The translations under genes were made by a program, and so were the position numbers. The notes below the pieces were generated by a model, which saw only the letters and a program-made list of their open reading frames with translations, did not search any database and was not told the DNA's origin. Shown piece by piece: positions 7,390 to 14,340 of a stretch of DNA of 27,295 nucleotides. The stretch comes from PMNU01 sp035480575 (GTDB lineage Bacteria > Patescibacteriota > Saccharimonadia > Saccharimonadales > UBA4665). The DNA is taken from contig DATIHR010000025.1 in the NCBI GenBank assembly GCA_035480575.1, positions 1 through 27,295 on the forward strand, read 5' to 3'. How positions within the stretch are numbered: position 1 is the first letter of the stretch; each line of letters begins with the position of its first letter.

Positions 7390-8505
7390 TTATCCGTCCG
7401 ATTCCGGAGTGTTGAGGGACTGGAGATACTGTGTGATGACGCTATGCATTACTGCGCCGTGGCCCTGCATTTCCTCTTGATCTAGGAATGTTGTATCGAT
7501 GCCGTTCATATACACGGTGAAACGGTCGGGTGGCATGCCCCATGCTGTGCGTATGCCAGTGCGCGGATCCGGATAGGTACCAATGTATATAAGATCGTCT
7601 GTAACTTTTGTGGCTTCAGGTGGACGGCCGGTAAAATTTGGGGCGAGGGTGCGGGCTATGGACTCGAAGAATGTAACAAAATGCGGCGGGTTCGGACGTG
7701 GCCGCAGCGTGCGCGTAAACCTGTGTAAGGCAAACTGGCTGACAACTTCGACTACCTCGCCGCTACCCAGGGTTACGGCATCGAGTAATTGTGCCGGTAC
7801 GGGTTCACGAAAGAGGTATGCCGGCAGCTTGTCGTATTGGGGCAGGGCATGGTTGACGTAATCTGCTAAGAAATTGATGTTTTTAACACCCAGGCCTGCA
7901 ATATTCGGTTTTTCTAGCTGCCAGGCACGGACTCGAGTGTATAGGCTATGTACGTCAAAGCGCTGCGTTAGCTCGGGGTCAATCGTTACGTCTGGGTGTT
8001 CCAAGGCGATCATCTGCACATGCTGCTGCTCTGCCAGAGCCGCTTCGTCGTATGGCGGGTCGTATTGGTCGAGGTCGCTTACAAGCGTAATATCTGCATT
8101 CTCGCACAGTATGTTCCAGATCCGCCCTACGTTTATTTTATGGTTTCGTAGTCGTTCAAAACTGCGTAGCTCAGGGAGGCCGCGAAACGTTTGGTCTGTT
8201 GCGAACTGTTGCTCGGAAATTGCGGGCTCGATTTCTTTTGTAATAGCGAACGGGCTGTTCGGCGCGCTCATAATGGGGGCGGCTAGGTCGCAGTAGTGCT
8301 GGAACGCTTGTTCTTCGTTTATACGCCGTTTCTCTAGCTCGTCAAAGGCGATTTGTTCGATACGGATTCCCCGCACTGCTAGACTGGCCACTATTCGCAG
8401 CGCTGCAATGGCTCTTTCGGCCTTTCGTAGCCAATCGAACGCATTATTAGCAAGGTCCGCATTATACCAAGCGGCATTTATATCCTCTGCAGAGAAAGCT
8501 CCCAT
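7390..8505 (-). CDS. Conserved-looking protein of unknown function
   Basis: A 371-residue soluble protein with no signal peptide, no membrane segment and no motif I recognise. It is rich in Ala, Leu, Asp and Arg, with long predicted helices in the first third (residues 10-80) and a mixed C-terminal part containing D-L-I-Y-I-G-T-Y-P-D-P. The start at ATG 8505 is preferred because the minus strand shows a TATGAT -10 box six bases before it. The frame also stays open to a TTG at 8556. It is divergent from mnmA and convergent with the PKD protein. Codon use looks like its neighbours, so it is probably native. No function is proposed. Confidence 0.6.
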   Translation of the reverse strand: MGAFSAEDINAAWYNADLANNAFDWLRKAERAIAALRIVASLAVRGIRIEQIAFDELEKRRINEEQAFQHYCDLAAPIMSAPNSPFAITKEIEPAISEQQFATDQTFRGLPELRSFERLRNHKINVGRIWNILCENADITLVSDLDQYDPPYDEAALAEQQHVQMIALEHPDVTIDPELTQRFDVHSLYTRVRAWQLEKPNIAGLGVKNINFLADYVNHALPQYDKLPAYLFREPVPAQLLDAVTLGSGEVVEVVSQFALHRFTRTLRPRPNPPHFVTFFESIARTLAPNFTGRPPEATKVTDDLIYIGTYPDPRTGIRTAWGMPPDRFTVYMNGIDTTFLDQEEMQGHGAVMHSVITQYLQSLNTPESDG

Positions 8506-8578
8506 ACCATTATCATACCGTGGCGTAAGAGGATAAGCAGAACAAAAAGCAATCAATAGTGTAATGTAGTGCTATTTT

Positions 8579-8587
8579 TGCTAAAAT
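8579..8587 (+). promoter_or_regulatory. Extended -10 promoter element of mnmA
   Basis: TGCTAAAAT is an extended -10 (TGn + TAAAAT). Its end lies 9 bases before the ATG at 8597 and no Shine-Dalgarno is present, so the transcript is probably leaderless. No good -35 is seen. Confidence 0.5.
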
Positions 8588-8596
8588 GGTAATGAT

Positions 8597-9655
8597 ATGT
8601 CAAAGAAAGTATTCGTCGGTATGAGCGGCGGTGTGGATTCGTCGGTTACAGCAGCCTTACTAAAGCAGCAGGGCTATGACGTAACGGGCGTGTACATGAA
8701 AAACTGGAGCCAGGATTTACCTGGTATGCAGTGCCCATGGAAGCAGGACTACCAAGATGCCAAACGGGTTGCTGTGCAGCTAGGCATTCCATTTAAAATG
8801 TACGATTTCGAGACCGAGTACCGCGATAAGGTCGTGGGTTACATGATAGACGAGTACAAGGCCGGCCGCACGCCTAATCCCGACATTATGTGTAACCAAG
8901 AAGTTAAGTTTAAGCTTTTTTTGGAAGCAGCCCTAGAGGACGGCGCCGATATGATCGCTACGGGCCACTACGCGCGTATTGTGCAGAATGGCGAACGAGC
9001 TGAACTACATACCGGACTCGACCTCAGTAAAGACCAAAGCTACTTTTTATGCCGCGTTACCGAAGATGCGCTCAAAAAAAGCCTTATGCCTATTGGCGAA
9101 TACACCAAGCCCGAGGTGCGTGCCCTAGCACGCAAGTTTGGGCTGTACACTGCCGACAAGAAAGACAGCCAGGGTATTTGTTTTGTCGGCAAAGTGGGCA
9201 TTAAAGATTTTTTGCAGCACTATGTCCAAACCGAACCAGGCGAAATTATTGACCAACACGGGGTTGTCATCGGCGAGCACGACGGCGCTATCTTTTACAC
9301 CATTGGCCAGCGCCAAGGCCTGGGCGTGGGCGGCGGCCTGCCATATTACGTAGTCGGCAAGGACATGGCCAAAAACGAGGTATACGTAACGGCAGACTTG
9401 CAGGATACTCGGCTGTGGAGCAATGAAATAACGCTTGCCAGTACGCACTGGATACACGAGCCACCAGAGGTGGGCAAGGCATATACAACGTGCGTTCGGT
9501 ACCGTGCACCTAGGTTAGACATAAGTACAATAAAGCACCTTGAAAACGGTAACTGGCGTGTTACACTACATGACGAAGTACGTGCCTTGACACCAGGCCA
9601 ATCGGCAGCGCTTTATGACAACGACCGTGTAGTGGGTAGCGGTATCGTTGTCTAG
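8597..9655 (+). CDS. mnmA: tRNA-specific 2-thiouridylase MnmA
   Basis: A 352-residue cytoplasmic enzyme that puts the 2-thio group on U34 of tRNAs for Lys, Glu and Gln, using ATP and a persulphide. The PP-loop SGGVDSS is at residues 10-16. The catalytic cysteines are C99 in N-P-D-I-M-C-N and C195 in SQGICFVGK. ATGHYAR at about 121-127 and the C-terminal beta-barrel (GLGVGGGLPYYVVGKD onward) complete the family pattern. Length is normal for the family. It has its own leaderless-type promoter and stands alone, divergent from the unknown gene on its left. Assignment is very secure. Confidence 0.97.
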   Translation: MSKKVFVGMSGGVDSSVTAALLKQQGYDVTGVYMKNWSQDLPGMQCPWKQDYQDAKRVAVQLGIPFKMYDFETEYRDKVVGYMIDEYKAGRTPNPDIMCNQEVKFKLFLEAALEDGADMIATGHYARIVQNGERAELHTGLDLSKDQSYFLCRVTEDALKKSLMPIGEYTKPEVRALARKFGLYTADKKDSQGICFVGKVGIKDFLQHYVQTEPGEIIDQHGVVIGEHDGAIFYTIGQRQGLGVGGGLPYYVVGKDMAKNEVYVTADLQDTRLWSNEITLASTHWIHEPPEVGKAYTTCVRYRAPRLDISTIKHLENGNWRVTLHDEVRALTPGQSAALYDNDRVVGSGIVV

Positions 9656-9684
9656 TTGTTTTATAGTTTAGATTATTATATAAT
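9656..9684 (+). promoter_or_regulatory. Promoter of the diguanylate cyclase gene
   Basis: TTGTTT (9656-9661) and a perfect TATAAT (9679-9684) are separated by 17 bases. The -35 overlaps the base after the mnmA stop. The expected transcription start is about 20 bases before the ATG at 9713, and no Shine-Dalgarno is seen. Confidence 0.7.
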
Positions 9685-9712
9685 ATACGCCATATTTTGG
9701 TAGATATTCGTT

Positions 9713-10888
9713 ATGACCCACAACGGGAATGGAACCCCCACCCTCGAAGCTGCCCACAATCGTGATCTGATCGATCTTGATAGGTGGGCACACGCATGGT
9801 TTGACGACTTGCATACCATGGATCCAACGAGTGACGCGTATATGCGGGTTACGGGCTACGTAAGCCAGGTACTGTTCCGTAACCCAGAGGCGCGTACGCG
9901 TGACGCTGACGATATTGGCCAGACTATGGCACTTTTAGGAATGATTGGCTCCGAAGGGCCGTATGCAGAAGATGAGAAGGGTCAGTTAGACGATTACGAA
10001 CAGGGTATGTGGGATTTATGGCAAGCGCAATATTCTTTTGCAATGCTTATAGGCCGGCAAGTTGTCGCTACGACACTTGGTAAGGCAGAGAACGAGGATG
10101 AACTGCGTCAATTGGAATGGAGCGCCACGCATGATCAGCTAACTGGTTTGGACAACCGGCATGGCCTAGAAAAGGGAGCGGCAGATATTTTGGCTGGGCT
10201 AGAGGACGGTACTCACGATGCTGCGGCGATACTCGTGCTCGACCTCAATAAATTTAAAGCTGTTAACGATAAGCTCTCCCACGAAACTGGTGATGCGGTC
10301 CTAACGAAGGTGGCAGAGATTATTCAGGCCAAGACACGGAGGGGTAGCCCGGGCCAGGTGGGTGATGTCGTTGCTCGGTTTGCGACCATCGAAGATCCTG
10401 AAATTATCCAGACAGATTTGGGAGTGGACTGGCCTGATGCCGAAGTGGCCCGTTTAGGTGGCGATGAATTTGTAGTCATTCTGCCGTTAGGTAACAAGCG
10501 GTTTGTGCACCCGTCGCGCATCAAAAAAGAGTCAGAGCAAGAGCGAGGCGAAGCAGAACACGTACAACAAGCAGAGGCCCTGCCTACAGCGCTGACAATG
10601 GAAGAAAGAGCACAAGTAGTGGCCGACCGGCTTAAGACAGAAATAACAGCAGCGTTAGTAGGGGCGACAGGGGGCAAGATACGGGGCGTGGGCGTCTCTA
10701 TAGGTATTGGTATGCTCTACCGGAAAGAGCACATGGACGCCGATGCGCTCGATGAAGCCTTGCGCGCCGCCATACGCGCGGCCGACTTTGAGATGTACCG
10801 ACAAAAGATAGGCGATCGAACACTGGCAAAAGTATGCCAGTTATTAAAAAGTATTTTGCCCATCAAAGAATTGCTTTCAAGACGCTAA
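9713..10888 (+). CDS. GGDEF-domain diguanylate cyclase
   Basis: A 391-residue protein. Residues 1-125 are an uncharacterised helical sensor-like region with no membrane helix. The GGDEF domain follows: HDQLTGLDNRHG at about 135-146, VLDLNKFKAVND with a metal-binding Asp, an intact GGDEF at 249-253, VSIGIG near 330 and ADFEMYRQK near 353. The intact signature implies conversion of two GTP to cyclic di-GMP. The position of the inhibitory RxxD site before the signature reads W-P-D-A, so product inhibition through that site is probably absent. Two insertions are unusual: one before GGDEF (about 206-240) and a charged one after it (about 262-295). It is monocistronic, with a consensus promoter. 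No EAL, HD-GYP or PilZ partner is in the window. Confidence 0.9.
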   Translation: MTHNGNGTPTLEAAHNRDLIDLDRWAHAWFDDLHTMDPTSDAYMRVTGYVSQVLFRNPEARTRDADDIGQTMALLGMIGSEGPYAEDEKGQLDDYEQGMWDLWQAQYSFAMLIGRQVVATTLGKAENEDELRQLEWSATHDQLTGLDNRHGLEKGAADILAGLEDGTHDAAAILVLDLNKFKAVNDKLSHETGDAVLTKVAEIIQAKTRRGSPGQVGDVVARFATIEDPEIIQTDLGVDWPDAEVARLGGDEFVVILPLGNKRFVHPSRIKKESEQERGEAEHVQQAEALPTALTMEERAQVVADRLKTEITAALVGATGGKIRGVGVSIGIGMLYRKEHMDADALDEALRAAIRAADFEMYRQKIGDRTLAKVCQLLKSILPIKELLSRR

Positions 10889-10902
10889 CGATAATTTGAA
10901 AC

Positions 10903-10930
10903 TTTACTCCTTGCATTAGCTTGCTATACT
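10903..10930 (+). promoter_or_regulatory. Promoter of the small Pro/Ala/Gly-rich gene
   Basis: TGCTATACT (10922-10930) is an extended -10. TTTACT (10903-10908) is a weak -35 at 16-base spacing. A leader of about 45 bases then carries a strong AAGGAGGG Shine-Dalgarno just before the ATG at 10984. Confidence 0.6.
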
Positions 10931-10983
10931 GAAAGAGCGTAAGCAGTTATACAAAATAAATGATATTTAAAAGGAGGGCGTGC

Positions 10984-11280
10984 ATGGGCCTTTTCGGCTT
11001 CGGCAAACACGACGACAAAAAAGATGAGCAGGTCACCGCACCTGTCGATCAAGGCGCAGGCGCACCTGCCGGTGGCGCAGCCCCCGCTCCGGGTGCAGGC
11101 ACAGGCAGCTGGCCAGCTCCAGCTGGTGGCGCAGGTAGCGCCCCAGCCCCTGGTGGCGACGCTGGCGCAACGCCACCCGCTCCGGCGGCTCCGACCGACC
11201 CAGCTGCGGGTGCCGCACCTGCAGCCCCCGCTACGCCACCTGCTGGCGACCAAGGCGGCGACAAGCCCGCAGGCGTATAA
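10984..11280 (+). CDS. Small Pro/Ala/Gly-rich low-complexity protein
   Basis: A 98-residue protein. It starts M-G-L-F-G-F-G-K-H-D-D-K-K-D-E, and then consists almost entirely of Pro, Ala and Gly with a few Asp and Thr. No signal peptide or membrane helix is present. The start at ATG 10984 is set by the AAGGAGGG Shine-Dalgarno six bases upstream; the in-frame ATG at 10960 would place that Shine-Dalgarno inside the gene. It is transcribed alone, with an extended -10 promoter and a strong terminator at 11299-11324, which suggests high expression of a small, disordered, acidic protein. The function is unknown; a linker or envelope-associated role is only a guess. Confidence 0.75.
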   Translation: MGLFGFGKHDDKKDEQVTAPVDQGAGAPAGGAAPAPGAGTGSWPAPAGGAGSAPAPGGDAGATPPAPAAPTDPAAGAAPAAPATPPAGDQGGDKPAGV

Positions 11281-11298
11281 GCCTCGGTAGTCTATAAA

Positions 11299-11324
11299 AA
11301 GGCCTGCACCCGCAGGCCTTTTTT
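11299..11324 (+). terminator. Rho-independent terminator
   Basis: A perfect 9-base stem (AAGGCCTGC / GCAGGCCTT) with a 4-base loop (ACCC) is followed by a run of six T including the stem end. It lies 18 bases after the stop of the small Pro/Ala/Gly-rich gene. Confidence 0.93.
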
Positions 11325-11333
11325 AGTACTATT

Positions 11334-11573
11334 ATGTACATGAGTGGCGCACTGCCGAGTTCAGAAATAGTACAAACCATCGGTTGGGATGGGCGGGGGC
11401 GGCCGGTTGCGTTTGAGCTTGCGAGTGGCGATTTTGCATTCATTGGAACCTTGGCTACCAAAGAGCTAGAACCGGAGTTGCCGGATGATGCGGCTCGTGC
11501 AGACTACGAAGAGATTGTTATAGTGGATCGCCCCGGACTTATGAGTACGAAGTCTGCGCTACCCGACGCCTAG
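11334..11573 (+). CDS. Small hypothetical protein
   Basis: A 79-residue ORF between the terminator and alaS. It has a plausible globular composition (W-D-G-R-G-R-P-V-A-F-E-L-A-S-G-D-F-A-F-I-G-T-L) with an acidic middle and no recognised motif. The first ATG is at 11334; a second ATG at 11340 gives a 77-residue product and may be the real start. No Shine-Dalgarno is seen. The stop is 60 bases before the alaS start, which has its own promoter. It is kept because the frame fills the space and codon use matches its neighbours, but no homologue is recognised. Confidence 0.5.
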   Translation: MYMSGALPSSEIVQTIGWDGRGRPVAFELASGDFAFIGTLATKELEPELPDDAARADYEEIVIVDRPGLMSTKSALPDA

Positions 11574-11594
11574 GATCCGTAGGCTCTAACCTGT

Positions 11595-11624
11595 TTGGCG
11601 ACATAACAGATTCATTGTTATACT
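11595..11624 (+). promoter_or_regulatory. Promoter of alaS
   Basis: TTGGCG (11595-11600) and extended -10 TGTTATACT (TATACT at 11619-11624) are separated by 18 bases. The ATG at 11634 is 9 bases beyond the -10 and there is no Shine-Dalgarno, so the mRNA is probably leaderless. Confidence 0.6.
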
Positions 11625-11633
11625 GTAACGGAT

Positions 11634-13667
11634 ATGAACGCACAACAAATTCGCACGGCTTATGTAGACTTTTGTAAAAAAAACGGGCACGTTGTTATTC
11701 CGCGTGCGCTGTTAGTCCCGTATAACGATCCTACGACGCTCTTTACTGGTTCTGGCATGCAGCCGCTTATACCGTATTTATTGGGTGAAACACACCCAAA
11801 GGGCACTCGGCTTACGAACTCGCAAACTTGTTTACGCGCCCAAGATATTGAAGAGATTGGCGACAACCGCCACACAACGTTCTTTGAAATGCTCGGCAAC
11901 TGGAGCCTGGGCGATTACTTTAAAAAAGAGCAGCTTAATTGGTTTTGGCAGTTTTTAACCCAAGAGATTGGGCTGGACCCGCAGCGAATATACGTTAGCT
12001 GTTTTATTGGCGACGAGGCGGCCAATATCCCCAAAGACACCGAGAGTGCTGCTATATGGACTGATATTTTCAAAGGGGTTGGTATAGATGCCAAGCAAGT
12101 AGATATTGGCACCGAACAAGATGGCGCCAAGCTGGGCGAGCAAGGTGGGCGCATCTTCTTTTATGGCGAAAAGAACTGGTGGTGCCGGGCTGGTAAGGCC
12201 AAAGATATGCCGGCAGGCGAGCCGGGCGGCCCCGACAGTGAAGTATTTTATTTATTCCCTTCAGTTGCGCATAACCCGGAGTACGGCGAACACTGCCATG
12301 TTAACTGCGACTGCGGCCGCTACATTGAGCTCGGCAACTCGGTATTCATGGAATACCTAAAGACAGAAACAGGGTTCGAGAAATTACCAAGGCAAAACGT
12401 TGATTACGGTGGCGGGCTTGAGCGCATTGCAGCAGCAGCCCTGGATACACCCGACGTATTTAAGATTAGTGTTATGTGGCCTATTGTCGAGAAGCTAGAG
12501 GCATTATCTGGTAAAAAGTACGATAGCCACACCAACGCCATGCGCGTTATTGCTGACCATTTGCGCGGTGCCGCTTTTTTGGCAGTCGACGGTGTAAAGC
12601 CGAGCAATAAAGAACAAGGGTATGTTATGCGCCGGCTCGTTCGCCGGGCAGTACGTTTTGCTTTTGACCTGGGTATTGAGCAAAACTTTTTACAAGAGGT
12701 GGTGCCGGTTATCGCGTCGTTATACGAGGACGATTTTCCGGAGGTCGCTACAAGTAAAGACGATGTGATTGCCACGCTCGTACGCGAAGAAAAAGCCTTC
12801 CGCCAAACCCTGCGTAAAGGTATCCAGCAACTTGATAAACTATTTTCTGCCACCGTCATTCCGGCCTCCGATAATTTGCGGTCAGCAAATTATATGCCGA
12901 ACCGGAAAATTGCCGCTCCTATAAAGTCAAAGGCAATACCGCGAGAAGCTATACCGGAATCCAGTCAAAATAAAAATACTGGATCCCGGATCAAGTCCGG
13001 GATGACACAAGGCGAGGTACTGTTTACTCTGTATGACACTTACGGGTTCCCTGTAGAATTAAGCGCCGAAGAAGCCTTTAAGCGAGGTATCGTTTTGTCC
13101 GACACCTGGCGTGAGGAATTTGATGCCAAAATGAAGGAACAGCGCGAGCGTTCGCAGACCGCCAGTAAGGGTACCTTTAAGGGTGGCCTTGGCGGACAGA
13201 CCATGCAGCACAAAAAGTACCACACTGCGACCCACCTGATGTACCAGGCGCTGCGCGACGTGCTCGGCGACCATGTGGTACAAAACGGTTCTAACATTAC
13301 CGAGGAACGCCTGCGTTTCGACTTTAGCCACCCGCAAAAGGTAACGCCAGAAGAGCTTAAAAAAGTCGAAGACATCGTAAACGAGCAAATTCAGAAAGAC
13401 CTTAAGGTGTCGTGGGCCGAGTATCCTACCAAAGTTGCCCGCGAGGAAATGGGCGCACTTGGCCAGTTTGGCGACCGCTACGGCGACACGGTGAAAGTGT
13501 ACAAAATGATAGCCGACGGCGCTGACAAACCATTTAGCTTCGAAATCTGCGGTGGCCCGCACGTTGACCACACTACGCAGTTGGCCGAAGACGGTAAGCG
13601 ATTCAAAATCGTCAAGGAAGAAGCTAGTAGCGCCGGTATCCGCCGTATTAAAGCAGTGCTAGCATAG
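11634..13667 (+). CDS. alaS: Alanyl-tRNA synthetase, short form with in-frame repeat insertion
   Basis: A 677-residue enzyme that charges tRNA-Ala. The class II catalytic core has GSGMQPLIPYL and GDNRHTTFFEMLGNWSLGDYF within the first 100 residues. The tRNA-recognition part follows (MRVIADHLRGAAFLAVDG, then GYVMRRLVRRAVRFA). The editing domain has zinc or catalytic residues H530 and H534 (HTATH), C639 and H643 (CGGPH). It ends just after the editing domain, so the C-terminal C-Ala domain of the roughly 870-residue E. coli enzyme is missing. Residues about 408-458 (12855-13006) are encoded by a copy of the palindromic repeat found elsewhere in the window. They sit in a linker just before the conserved L-Y-D-T-Y-G-F-P motif. 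The reading frame is kept and all conserved motifs are intact, so the enzyme is probably functional. Confidence 0.96.
   Translation: MNAQQIRTAYVDFCKKNGHVVIPRALLVPYNDPTTLFTGSGMQPLIPYLLGETHPKGTRLTNSQTCLRAQDIEEIGDNRHTTFFEMLGNWSLGDYFKKEQLNWFWQFLTQEIGLDPQRIYVSCFIGDEAANIPKDTESAAIWTDIFKGVGIDAKQVDIGTEQDGAKLGEQGGRIFFYGEKNWWCRAGKAKDMPAGEPGGPDSEVFYLFPSVAHNPEYGEHCHVNCDCGRYIELGNSVFMEYLKTETGFEKLPRQNVDYGGGLERIAAAALDTPDVFKISVMWPIVEKLEALSGKKYDSHTNAMRVIADHLRGAAFLAVDGVKPSNKEQGYVMRRLVRRAVRFAFDLGIEQNFLQEVVPVIASLYEDDFPEVATSKDDVIATLVREEKAFRQTLRKGIQQLDKLFSATVIPASDNLRSANYMPNRKIAAPIKSKAIPREAIPESSQNKNTGSRIKSGMTQGEVLFTLYDTYGFPVELSAEEAFKRGIVLSDTWREEFDAKMKEQRERSQTASKGTFKGGLGGQTMQHKKYHTATHLMYQALRDVLGDHVVQNGSNITEERLRFDFSHPQKVTPEELKKVEDIVNEQIQKDLKVSWAEYPTKVAREEMGALGQFGDRYGDTVKVYKMIADGADKPFSFEICGGPHVDHTTQLAEDGKRFKIVKEEASSAGIRRIKAVLA
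12855..13006 (+). repeat. Compound palindromic element inserted in frame in alaS
   Basis: It starts GTCATTCCGG and ends with the reverse complement of the same unit (CCCGGATCAAGTCCGGGATGAC). Inside are nested hairpins: ATAATTTGC / GCAAATTAT (12871-12879 / 12885-12893), ATTGCC / GGCAAT (12909-12914 / 12932-12937), and CCGGAATCCAGT / ACTGGATCCCGG (12954-12965 / 12978-12989, 11 of 12). The core matches the repeats at 92-125, 452-485 and 27209-27273. It adds about 51 codons to alaS without a stop. Confidence 0.88.
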
Positions 13668-13677
13668 AGGCCCTGAC

Positions 13678-14328
13678 ATGCCGTTTGGTCCGGAGCTACG
13701 CGTTGCATATGAGGGTAATCGGTCGTACGGTACGAATGCTATAGATCTACGTCCGTATACTGCCGCGAGCGCAAAAAAGATATTCGAGCAACTCCAGGGG
13801 GACCCGGCAGTAGCGTTTTTGGGTGGTGACGGCCCACTCTGGGAGCGCTATGGTGCTGAGTATTACCTTGCGTACCAAGTGGAGCCGAGTACGACCGTAG
13901 CGTGGGGCGCATGGAACGGCGGCGAACAAGTGGGGCTGGCCGAACTATGCCTGCGGGCTGACGATGTCGTATCGTACAACATAATCGTGGGTAGCGATAA
14001 CAGGTGTAGCGGTATCGGTAGCCTGTTAACTGCAGGCGTAGTATCGGCGGCGTTTCGTAAGGGTTTGCTGGCGGCGTATTTCGATGGCTTTGCCGAAGAC
14101 GGCGCCCGGGCGATTGCTACCAGGATCCACGAGCGTAATACACTTTCGCAGCGCGTGTGTGGCAAGTTTGGCTTTGTTGCGCTTAATCAGAAGGCTGGCT
14201 CGTACGATCGTTATCTTAATGTCGCTACTGAAGATGCCCTGCCTCAGTGGCTGTTTGGCAAGGCGGCCCAAAGCAGCGTAGTCAATCGGCAGCAAGCTCT
14301 GGGTGACTACCGCGTACAAGTGCTATAA
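13678..14328 (+). CDS. GNAT-family N-acetyltransferase
   Basis: A 216-residue cytoplasmic protein. The acetyl-CoA binding motif A is R-C-S-G-I-G-S (the Q/RxxGxG/A signature) at about residues 108-114, after the strand SYNIIVGSD and followed by the helix LLTAGVVSAAF. The later I-H-E-R-N-T-L-S-Q-R-V-C-G-K-F-G-F-V matches motif B, where a neighbouring Asn and Phe-Gly-Phe close the fold. The acceptor (protein N-terminus, small amine or antibiotic) cannot be told. It begins 10 bases after alaS with a GAGG Shine-Dalgarno (13667-13670), so the two are probably co-transcribed. Confidence 0.8.
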   Translation: MPFGPELRVAYEGNRSYGTNAIDLRPYTAASAKKIFEQLQGDPAVAFLGGDGPLWERYGAEYYLAYQVEPSTTVAWGAWNGGEQVGLAELCLRADDVVSYNIIVGSDNRCSGIGSLLTAGVVSAAFRKGLLAAYFDGFAEDGARAIATRIHERNTLSQRVCGKFGFVALNQKAGSYDRYLNVATEDALPQWLFGKAAQSSVVNRQQALGDYRVQVL

Positions 14329-14329
14329 T
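14322..14329 (+). promoter_or_regulatory. Extended -10 promoter of the ftsA-like operon
   Basis: The sequence TGCTATAAT occupies 14321-14329, overlapping the last codons of the acetyltransferase gene. The ATG at 14341 is 11 bases beyond it and has no Shine-Dalgarno, so a leaderless or near-leaderless start is likely. It would drive the five-gene run to 19785. Confidence 0.6.
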
Positions 14330-14340
14330 CGTACTTGATT

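Noticed and set aside
10822..10845. Hairpin ACTGGC / GCCAGT near the end of the GGDEF gene
   Set aside because: It lies within the coding region with no T-run after it, so it is not a terminator.
11033..11264. Several alternative ORFs over the Pro/Ala/Gly-rich gene
   Set aside because: GC-rich repetitive coding sequence leaves all frames open; only the frame at 10984 has a Shine-Dalgarno, a promoter and a terminator in register.
13059..13571. 170-codon minus-strand ORF inside alaS
   Set aside because: It is antisense to the conserved editing domain, has a shadow-type composition and no start signals.
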